Origin: Brachionus manjavacas
Lineage: Eukaryota > Rotifera > Eurotatoria > Ploima > Brachionidae
Assembly: GCA_019054805.1 (NCBI GenBank)
Contig: JAHQIY010000013.1
Coordinates: forward strand, 2,480,001-2,544,000
Direction of reading: 5' to 3'
Length of the DNA: 64,000 nt
The position numbers were made by a program, and so were the translations under genes. Below the pieces are notes generated by a model. That model saw only the letters and a list, made by a program, of their open reading frames with translations, was not told the DNA's origin and ran no database searches. The stretch's first letter is position 1. Each line of letters begins with the position of its first letter. Shown here one piece after another: positions 47,601 to 59,600 of the stretch.

Positions 47601-50600
47601 TAGAGATTAAAATAAATTTAAAAATGTAATAAATAGAATTTTTTAAAAAAATCTATCTTAAGGTGATAATTTAAAATAGTATTAATAATTTGAGAAGTCA
47701 AATCCTAATGAAAATATAATAAAAAATGAGACAGTTTTACTTTTTTATTCCAATTTTTAATTACAAATTTCTTTAAAAAAAAACAAATTTGGATATTTGG
47801 TTTAGTCGAACGTGAGTTAAATGAACGATGCTACATTCAGATTGTGCCTGGCCGTAAAGCAGAGACTCTTTTAAAGATCATTTGTGATCATGTTCAAGAT
47901 GGCACCACTTTTTTATCTGACAGCTGGTCCTCTTATGAAAAAATAAGTCAATTAAAAAATTATGTGCACTTAAAAGTCTATCACAAGTATAATAAAAGGC
48001 GCTCTCTCAAACAGGATCGAGGGTTTGTGGAAACACGCTAAAGATACTTTCAAAATGATAAACTGATGCCAAAGAGTTTATTTGAAATCGTATCTAGATG
48101 AGTTTATGTGGAGGCGAATGGTGACTTCTTCAAGATCTGATGCATATGAAAATGATTGGGGTATGACAATTCATTTAAGCAGGGTCCACAAGAAAAAATG
48201 AAAAATTAATTAATTGAGTATTAGAATAGATTATTTGCTTAAATTTTTTTTTATTTAAATACTTTTTTTTCTATTAATTGACTATTTAAAAAAAATTCGT
48301 TCAGATAATAAATTTTTTTTCCAGTTTACCTATTTTTTTACAGGTAAAAACGTGAAAGTTAACGAGTTCACATAAATTATTTGTCAAAAAATATGAACAT
48401 CATGCATATAATTATAAAAATTAAAGAAAAAAATCGTGTCCAAATTTGTATGCCAAAATTTTGTTATGATGTGCCCGCCAAAGCTGTTGTCATACCACCC
48501 GCAGTTGTCTTTTTCAAAATTGCATTTACCACAGTTAAATTCGTCTGCACCATTTGAACAGTCCTTAATAAAATCACAAAGTTGAGTTTTGTTGATGCAT
48601 CTGCCGTCTGAGCATCTAAAACCATTGTATCCACATAGCGGCGGTCTGGCAGTTGTGTGTGTAATCTGCATGGCATCAGTTGACGCAATGCATTCTTTTG
48701 AAAATGAAACATCGTCAATGGCGATAATGCCGTCTTGGTCTGCACCGGTGCTCGCTACTTCTGCCTCGATCACAACTTGATAGTTCTTTGAATAATAGCT
48801 ACTTGAATACAAGTAAGCTTCAGCTCGCTCCCAATAGTCAACATTTGTGCTTGTCCGAGACCATTGAAATGTAAATGAGCCTCCAATGTGGGTGCGAGAT
48901 TTGATGCTTAGCTTTCCGGCCGATTTGCCGCTCATGTAGTAAAAAAATCTCATGCGACAGCTCGTACTGTCAGTGCTTATTGCTGGACCAAATAAGACAG
49001 AAGTAGAGCCAGGCTCGCGGCCAGTAGTGTTGATGTATATGTAAGAACCGGATGCAGTGTTAGTTGTGTGGTCACGTTGCGGGGCTAGTCGTGATGGCCA
49101 GTTGAAACCCGTTGTTCGCTTCCAGTTGTAATCGTTGCTCGAACTTGGGTTCCATTCACAAAAGCTGGCCTCGAATGTGCATCGAAATGGATAAGCTATA
49201 CATGTTTGGTTTTTTTCATCGCTCATATCGCCACAGTCATCTAAATTAAATGATAATTCATTTTTCACCAAGATTCCTAGTGATCTGATCGCTGACCACT
49301 TTGTCAGAAGAAAACAATTTCACTTTTTGAAAAAAGATAAAGAATCGTTCACATTTTTTTTTATTCTCTTTTTTTCAAGGGTTCTTTTTTTATAAGATAA
49401 AAACTCAAGAATTTTAAATCCGAAAGAAGGTCCTGTTCGATATTTTTTAAGCAATGCATCAGCAAAAATTTAGTCGGTCTTGCAGTCAGGTTAAAATGTG
49501 TCAGATCAAGATCAGAAGCAAAGATATACCGGTTGGCGAGAAACGTAAAAGAGAAAGACCATTTAAGGCAACAAAAGCTTTGAAAAATTATATTTTGTTC
49601 TTTAAAAATTTTTTTATTATTATTATTAAAATAAAGAGCAAAATTAATAGATTTTACTTTTAATTTTTAAGTTGAATATTTACTGATCAATTAATGTACC
49701 CATTGTCATTTTTAAGGCAATTAAATTAATTAAATTAATTAAATTAATTAAAATATTAAATATTATTAATTAAATATTTAATAATAGAATTTTAATATTT
49801 AATAATAATAATTTAATTAATTAATTAATTAAATATCTTAAGCTCAGGTCAAAAAGGTAAAAATTCATCAAGTTCAAGTTTCGATAGTTTATTAATTGAT
49901 TTAAGAAGGCTTGAGCGAACTCTTTTGCCTTCAAGTTAGTTGTTAGGTTAGTTATTCAGTTTATAATATTTACAAGTAAAAGAAATAAAATAAGAAAAAG
50001 AAAAAAAAAAAAATTTTTTTTTGAGATTAAACGAAAAGTATTTTGAAAAATTATATCAAATGCTAACCTTCTAATTTTAGAACTCATCGAAAATCAAACC
50101 GTAACAACCAAAAGAAAAGCTCCTCTAGAATTAGTCAATACACTCGTTTAATCAAGTTCAAGTGATTGAATTTTTTCCTTTTAACTAATTTTACCAATTT
50201 ACGGTTTAAAAACCTTAAATTTCAAAAATTTTAGTCACATTAATCTTTTTTTACTAAGTAAATACTTTTTTCTCTTTTTATTCCTCGTTCTTTATCTTTT
50301 TTTTTCCTTTTTGTTGCTTTGCCTTTTTCATTAGTATTCTTTTTAACGAAAAAAGAAGGATTCTTTTTTCGCTTCTTTTTCTCACCTAGTGACAAAGACA
50401 CGTAACAACAAGCATTGGTCTCTTTGACGAATAACTGCAGTTCCAATCCTGATAAGCATCTTGATGTTGGAAGGAAAATAAATTGAAAAGACCCAAAAGA
50501 AAAATAAATTGCTTTTCTTACGTTTTCTTCTATATTTCTCTTTATTACAGTAATTCTCCGGATTTAGCAATTTACGATAATTTACGTAATAAAAAGTAAA

Positions 50601-53600
50601 TTTACGTAAATTTCCAAAAGTAAAAAACGTAAATTTACTAGATTTTACGTTTAAAGTCCAAATTTATGTAAAAAAAAATTTCCAAAAAATTGAAATAATC
50701 TGGGACTTGAATGAATTTGAAAAAAAATGAATGAATTTTTTTTATCCTTCAATATGGGTCCTACTAAAATACTGACCCCCAATTATTTTGCAAAGCAAAA
50801 ATATTTTTAAAAGTTTTAATTTATCATTTAGTTTGAATTTTTCTCTATTTTTTGAAAATTAAACTAGTTTGTCTCCAAAATTTTTATTTTTTGTGAAAAT
50901 CGAATATTTTTATACTTTTAAAAACCTGACCCCCTACTGACCCCCAATTTTTTACGACTGACCCCCAACTGACCCCCATTTTTCTTGAAGAGAATTTAAC
51001 AAGCTTTCCAAAAATGTGACTAGTTTTTCTCCAGGATGTATAGTTTTTGAGATATTTTGATTATAATAAAAGACCTTAGTTATTCTGAAATCGGATTTTA
51101 AAATTTTTAATACGATATACCATTAGATCAAGAATTTTCTAAGCTTTTTGATTTTTTTGTTTGTTTTCTTAAATTCAATTTTATCAAATCATTCTTCCTT
51201 TTTGGCTCAAAATAATTAAGTTCCTCGATCAATTTAAAAGTAAATTCATCTTCGCTTTTGCTAGAAATTAAGGCATCATCCCGATTTTCTTTTTTTCCAA
51301 AAATCTTATTACATAATATGTCTTTTTCAAAATTTTTAAAAATGATTCCACCACCAAAAGATCAAATTAAAATAAAAAGAAATGTAACTTGCCTTTACGA
51401 AAATCAGAAAAAAGAGGAAAAAGATTGCAATAGAAAAAATAAAAAATTTCGCCTCATTTAAGTTTACATTTTTATTTTTACATGGTTAAAAATTTTAGAC
51501 AAAGACTTTATTTTTTTATTAAATTAATTGTTATTAAAATTAATTGTAACTTTTATTAAAAAATTATAAAAACTAAATTAATAAAACAAAAAATATCAAA
51601 TATTACAATTATAAATTGAATTTTTCTCAATTATTATGAAATCTTTTGAAATTCTCGTAAACTATACATCCTGGAGAAAAACTAGTCACATTTTTGGAAA
51701 GCTTGTTAAATTCTCTTCAAGAAAAATGGGGGTCAGTTGGGGGTCAGTTGGGGGTCAGTCGTAAAAAATTGGGGGTCAGTAGGGGGTCAGGTTTTTAAAA
51801 GTATAAAAATATTCGATTTTCACAAAAAATAAAAATTTTGGAGACAAACTAGTTTAATTTTCAAAAAAAAGAGAAAAAAAATTAAATTTTTTTTTAAAAA
51901 GTCCCAGATTGTTTCAATTTTTTGGAAATTTTTTTTACATAAATTTGGACTTTAAACGTAAAATGCTCAAAATTTGGCAAAGTAAAATTTTCGTTCAATT
52001 TTCAATTTGCTCTTTTTGCTCAAAAATTTTAAATGCGCAATTTAATTGCATTGCATATTTACAATTGTTTAAATTGAAATTTGAAAGCTTTAAAAGTTAA
52101 AAAACTGTATAAACTGCAATGCAATTAAATTGCGGATTTAAAATTTTTGAGCAAAAAGAGCAAATTGAAAATTGATCAAAAATTTTACTTTGCCCAAAAT
52201 TTACCAAATTTTACGCAAAATGTAATAAATTTAATAGTAAAAAATGGTAAAATGTCAAATTACATTTAAAATTTAAAAAAGGTTAAAATTGAAAAAATAA
52301 AATAAAATTATAATTAGTTTAAATTAAAATCTAAATAAAAATTAATTTAATAGAAAATCAAGAAGTTTGCTCAAACAATTAAAAAGCATTTAAACTATTT
52401 TAGATATTTTTTGAACATTAAAAAATGTAAATAAAATTTTTTTTTTATAATTTTGAAAATAAATATTGAAGGATAAAAAAAATTCATTTTTTTTTTTAAA
52501 AGTGCCAAATTGTACCAATTTTTTGGACCTTTTTTTTTACGAAAATTTACGTAAAATTCGGTAAATTTACTATTTTTTACGTAAATTACCGTAAATTAAT
52601 AAATCCGGAACACTATTGTATTTCCTCACTATCATTTCTTATCTATTGATTTTTCCTTTCCTTTCTCAGTCAAAAAAGGTAAAAGAAAGGAAGAAGAAAG
52701 TTAAAAGTTAATTTTCCTATTACCCTTCTCAGCTTTGATAGCAAATATTAAATACACATGCTTGGAGTGATCGATTCAGTTCACCTATGAAATTAAAAAA
52801 TATGTACCATTAAAATCACATAGACGGCTTTTCGAGACACAATTTTTGTTGTCGCACTTTGTCTCACTGTAGCTGCACGACACATTTCTGATGATTATTC
52901 CACAATCTATGCAAAAAAATGAATTAATTCTTTTCAATGTTTTAGTCACCACATCTTACTTAGAAAATCGATGTCATCAAAAGCCACAGTTCCAGTAGTC
53001 CTTGGGTTACGGTAGCCTTCGGTCAGGATTTGAAAATCTGACAAGTAACGACCAATATTGACTGTAGCCTGGACCCATTCATTGTAAGTCTCTTTGTCAA
53101 CACGCAATGCCTTTGATTTTTGTGCAGCAACTCTAATGTACACTTCAATTCCACCTACATTTTTTCCATTTATCTGATACCAAAATTTAATTTGACAACT
53201 TGAACTAGAGTCACGCATCACTGGGCTTGAGAACTGAGCGCTTTTCTCCGATGTGCCATTTGCATTCGGATTTAAAAGCATAAAAAATCCACTTGATGTT
53301 CCTAGTGTGTGATCTGTGAGCGGTTCATTACCAATTCCATTATTTTTGCGTGTCCACTTAAGCACACTGGACCCGCTAGTGTCATTCCAATTGCTTGTTC
53401 CCATCTCAAAATCTACTTTGTTGTTTCCACATCCCAGCTCGTCCTCGCCCCCAGAGCAATCTTGAACAAAATTGCAAATTTTTCTCTCAGCTATGCATTT
53501 TCCGTTGGGGCATTGGAAAGCGCATTGTGATTCCGGTGAAGGACATAAATTACCATTCAATATTTTCAAATCGTCCACTGCTATGTCTCCTGAGTTTTTT

Positions 53601-56600
53601 CCACTTATTTTTCCTTCCAAGATCAGGATATAATTGGAACTGTAATTGTTTGGCAAAGAAACCAATGCTTGTTGCCATGTGTCTTTGTCACTACTTGAGT
53701 CCTTCCAAACAACGGTCCCGTTAAGATACGATCTGAATCCTTTCTGAATTACACTTAGAGTGGACGATGAACCTTTCCTATGTAGAAGCTTATTAAAACA
53801 AAGTTTATCAATCAAAGTTTATTACATGTGATAGTAAAATTCGAAGCATCGTGGACTAAATTTGTCAAACACTGGTGAAACCATTAGAGCATTTGAGCCT
53901 GGCTTGGATTGTGATGACGTTTCGATGAACAAGTAGGTTCCAAGTGAAGTTGCCAGTGTGTGATCGACCATGGGACCCGAAAATGATGATGGAGTTGAAC
54001 CTCTGTTACGCACCCATTCGAAGTCAGCATTTTGCTCTGCATTTTTCCAAGCACCTTATTAGATAATTTTTAAAAGTTAAGATAGAGCTTGACTTTATTT
54101 TTAATTGCGTATTGTGAATTTCAGCACAACAAACAAAGGGGCACTAAAATGAAGTAGATTATTTAATTAAGTTTTAAATACTTTATTAATTCTAAAAAGA
54201 AAACCGGGCCCGGTTGTCGTCGTAGACTGAACACCGGGCGAAAATATAAATCACATTCTATAAGAAATATGAGGAGAAATGAAATAAATAAAATAAATAA
54301 ATATAAAATATAAATATGAAATACGCGTGCATGTAACTGCACAGCGAACCGCGTACAAACACAGTGATGTCTTCATCACAGGCACCATTTTTTCCCTTTT
54401 TTCTACAATTCCAGAATTGGTTAATTCAAATGGTACAATGGTACAAAAAACAAAATGTTAAAATGTCAAAACCTTAGTTCCGACAGACTAAAACATGTTC
54501 AGCTATGTAAAATTGTTAATTATAATTAAAAAAGTTTTGTTTTGATAGATTTGTTTTTTAACACAAATAATTACATATATTATTGTATTACATATAGGGA
54601 TAATTGTTTCAACGCACCCTAAAAATCTAACAAACACACTCACTTAATAACACCCCTTAATCACTATTCTGCACACTCAAAAACAATTTTTTCAAACTGA
54701 AAAAAAAATTAGCTTAATTTTATACTTTTTCCAAGTCTAAATAACAAATTTTTCTGGCAAAGTAAAAGCCTCTTAAAAAAAATTTTGGAATTAAAATTGA
54801 TTTGATTTTATCGAGAAGATGGCAAAAAACCCTATGACAAATAGACCTTTTTGGACAAAAAAAAATAAATTTAAATAAAAAAAAATAAATTTAGAATAAA
54901 AAAATGGATCAAATTTAATCCCAAATTAGATTTCAAATGAGAAGGAATTCAAAACTAATGAAGAAAAGGGAAAACACTTCGGAGAACTATTATCTTCAAT
55001 ATTTACAGTCGAGTCTGGATAATACGATGTGTTTAGGCGGAAAAAATGGACATCGTATTAACGAATATAGTATTAATAAAATTTGCATGTTAAAGGATGG
55101 GAAGAAAAAATTGAATATTTTTTTAAGGAATTATTGTTTATTAAAAAATAAAAAATACATTAAAAAGAAAAATATTTATCAATTTTACTTTGAAAAGACT
55201 GATAGACGCTACAAAATTGATCCATTTTAGACAACTGATCAATGAATAAAGAACAGTCTTCGTTCTTTTGGGAAAAATACAATCGTAGTTTATCTATGCA
55301 ATAGTTTTAAAGGAAATATTATGCCTTTTTTAAATCCGTTTAACCATCCATTGCTAGCTTTAAAATCAGTTTGATTTAACATAGTTGCATATTTAATAGC
55401 CTGGGCTTGAATCAACGGACCGTCAAGAGTAATATTTTTATATGACATTACTGATTTGAACCAGTGATCAAGGGCCTCTTCGATTTTAACATAATTAGAA
55501 CCTCTCATTCTTTTAGAGCTAGGATTGATTAAATTATTTTCATATAAGTTTTTTATCTTTTCCTGGTTCACTGCCTTAAGAATAGAAGAAACAGTACTCT
55601 AAGTTCTATTATATTTTTTCACAAGTTCTGTGACAGTGAGATTATTTTTATTAAAATCATTCGAAATTTCAAGTTTTTTTTTTAAAAGATCAATTTCGTA
55701 TCAAAAACGATGAATTATCACTGATTTGTTTGTTTTTTTCTGAATAAACCTATCGTATTAAAGAAACATCGTATTAACAAATAAATTTAACATGTAATAA
55801 TTTTGTGGATTGTAAATTATGAAAAAAAGTATCGTTTAAATTGAATATCGTATTAATCAGCATCGTTATAACAAGACTCGAGTGTACTGAAAATTCTGAT
55901 TTAATTGATACTAATAAAGATTTCGAAATACTTAATTCTAAATCTGAATTCTTTAAAAATTACGATCAGTGTAATTTTTAATGATCCAATTTACTTAAAT
56001 GAATTAATTATGGCTTTAAAAAGATTGAAAAATGAAGCGGCATCAAGACCTGACCAAATTCATAATTTAATGTTAAAAAACTTACCTAGAAATTCATTAA
56101 TAGAAAACATAGAAAATATTTTTAATTCAAAAAATTGTGTAGTCATTCAATAGAAAAAAAAGTGTTTGCTGCTTGTTTTTTGATATTTATAAAGCCTTTG
56201 ATAGGGTTTGGCATGAAGGTTTACTTTTAATCAACGGTTTAAACTAAATCCACCTCATTACTTGACTACTGGATTAGTTCCTTTCTAGACTCTAGGACAT
56301 TTGAGGTAAATGTGAATGACAACCTGAGCGAATAATACCCACAAGCTGCAGGTGTTTCTCAAGGCTCAGTAACTAGTCCTCTTTTATTTAGTATATATAT
56401 TAATGACATCCCCAAAAGAAACAAAATAAATAATGAATATCGCAAATGATCTAGATGTATTCTTCATTTACAACAAAAAGGGGAACCTAGAAAATAAGAT
56501 AAATAAATGAACTAACGAACTAGAACAATGGCTTATTAAATGTAAAATGAAGATACCAGTTGAAAAGTCGTGTTCAGTAGTCTTTTCTAGGTACAAAAAA

Positions 56601-59600
56601 GAGAGTGATAATCTAAACTTAAAAATTTATGGAAACAGAATACTGAGTCTAAAAGAAAGAAACAAAAGGTTAAATATTATTAAGATATTGTCAAATAAAA
56701 ATAGGGTCTTACTCATAACACACTAGGGAATTTATATAAATCTTCTGTCGGATCAATTTTAGACTATTCTTTTCCTTGGTAGAATTCATTTACAGAAAAT
56801 AATATCTAAAAACTACTAGCAATTCAGAATACAGCAGTAAGGTCTATCCTTAAGTTAAAATATGAATCCCATCAAACATCGTGCATCATGAGGCTTTTAT
56901 TAAAACTTAAATAACTAACAGTCTCGAATCGGCTTTTTGAGTTGAGTGAGAGAAATGTTGGGACAGGACTCTTGAGTCATTCTATTCCATTTTTTGTCAG
57001 ACTGTTGGAAGAATCCAAAAAAGTTCAGAATCAAGATATATTGAAAACCCAACTCCATTGTGTAATTGCTACCTTACTATTTTCTCCTTTTTTCCCGAAG
57101 CCTCAACTATGCAAACATATGCCACATGTAACAATCTATGTCCTCTTAACTTTCTTTTTTTTTTTTTAGCTTATTTACTTTATTTTGATTTTTTTTTACC
57201 TTATTTTAATAACTTAATAACTTAATTTCAGAAGGAGCCCAAGCTCGGTACAGAAAACAAATAAATAAATAAAGTAAAATTTTTGATCTAATTTTATTTT
57301 TCAATATTTAACATTTTTAAATGCGTAATTAAATTTCATCGCAGATTTTTCTATTTCTATAACATTTCAAATTTTCAAAAAGGATTGAAAATGTAAAAAA
57401 TGGTTAATTTAATCGCACATTTAAAATGTTTTGATAAAATTAGAAAAATGCCTACTTTTCTAACGCATGAAAAACACAAAAAGATTATTTAACGCGTTTG
57501 GAACCTGGCATTTATCAATTCGACTATCGTGATGAATTCCATAGAACCTGTCAAATCAGGAATCGTGCTGGAATATGTAGCTGCAAATATTTTTGAAGTA
57601 TAAGATATGTAGGCATACACACGCATTGACCTTACTGAAAATTAAATTAACTGAAACTTTTGTTAATATGCCCTAAGAAGATCAACCAAAAGGTTCTTCA
57701 AAAGCTAAAATTTGATTTCTTTATCATTTCAATTAAATAATTAAAAGTTTGAAAAACACAACATAAAAAGTGTGTTATGAAGTTTTCTACGAATTTTTGT
57801 GGATTTACTAGAAATTATTTAAAAAAGGTGTGTAGAACAGTGAAGAGGATGTTTTTAACTAGTGTGTGTTAGTAAAGGATGTATTAAAACGATTTTTGCG
57901 TGTACTGATAAGGTAAACCCATTACATATATATATATATAAATAATTTAAATAAAACTTAAATTTCAAAAAAACTGAAAAATAATGATAATTATTATAAA
58001 AAATACTATTAATGCAGTATTATGTAAACAATTAATCGACAGATTTTTTTTGATTCAAGTCTTTTTTTCGAAAATTCGGGTCTACTCGGTTATGTGAATT
58101 AGGTGAACATAATAATTTTAACAAATTATTTTTCTTCACATAAACACTAATGTTCACTTAAACCTTGACTGTTCACATAAAAATGCTCTTGTTCACCTAA
58201 CATTCAATACTAAAAAATTAAAAGAATAAAAAAATAAAAAATTTCATAAATATTTTTCATAAGTTTTTTAAAATTATTTTGAAACTTTTAATCATGTAAA
58301 AAGAAAAAGTAAGCGCTTACTTAAATTTAAGAACAAGTGATGAAATATTTAAGATATATAAAAGTAGAAAAAATTTTCACTTAAACAATTTGCTTATTTG
58401 AATTTCAAAATGTCGAAAATTTTTCAATCGGAAGAGTATAAGTTATTTAATAAAGTAAAAGAGCGTGGATTAGTATATCCTCAAAGGAATTGTACTAATC
58501 CAACATGTTTAAAAAAATTGTCAAGATATGTCTCTTTATATAAAAAAGCGCAATAAGAATGCTAAACATCAGTTATTGATTTGGAGATGTAGAACTTGTG
58601 GCCAAAACAAGTCTGTTTTGGATGAGTCTTTTTTTTCATTATTTCGTAAACCATTGAAGATTGTAATGGCAGCTTTTTTTGAATCTTTGGCCAAAGAAAA
58701 TTCACAAATACCAGAGTCCACGGTTGAAAATGTAGAAAAAGTACTTAGTAACAAGCGTAATCCAGTGAAATGCGTTTTATGCGGTAAATATTTTGAAGGT
58801 GAACGTGGACTAAATTTACACAAATCAAAAAGTCATTAAATATATTGACTATTAAAGAAAAAAGACTAAAATATTATTATTTACTTTACTAACCCGCTTA
58901 TTCATGATTATAATTAATAAATTTTTATTATTATTTACTTTACTAACCCGCTTATTCATGAAATAGGTGAACATTTTGTTCACCTAAGCCGTGAACAATT
59001 TTTGTTCACATATTATGTGACCAAATGTTCACATAACCGGGTAGACCCGAAAATTCTTTTCATTGATTAGCAGTTATCAAATTATCAAAGATTTTCTCTT
59101 TCAATTTCTGAAATTAAAAAAAAGATCTAACTTCAACTTTATCAGTTAGATTAATACATTAAATATTAATCAAAATAATTTAATAAGACAAATGTTCAAC
59201 CTTCGTTATACATGCCACATGTCGGGGGTCTTAAAAGTTCTTGAGATTTTAAAATTTGATCAAATTTATCTTTTTTCTAAACTATCATTTATTGAGACGA
59301 TAAAATACTTCAATAAAACAAACAAAAAATTTACATGTATTCTCCTCGAAATCACAGTCTCCCATAGGTTCACAAGCTTTCTCTTTTAATTCATAATCGT
59401 CGATTGATATGTCACCCTTGCCACCTGACCAGCCATAGTCATACCATCCATCATCGCCGACTACTCCTTCGAAAACTATGCTATAATCCTGGAAGGATCT
59501 GACATAAAAATTAATTTGAGCCACATGCCATTCGTTTCCTTGATTACCAGAAATAGAAAACAACTTCTCATATTTTCCTTCAATTGAGCCCTTTTCAAGC

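Noticed and set aside
53309-53724. Plus-strand ORFs opposite exon 8
   Set aside because: Shadows of the Cys-rich LDLa and MAM coding sequence.
57900-57945. ATATAT run as a regulatory site
   Set aside because: A simple microsatellite in an intron; no further support.
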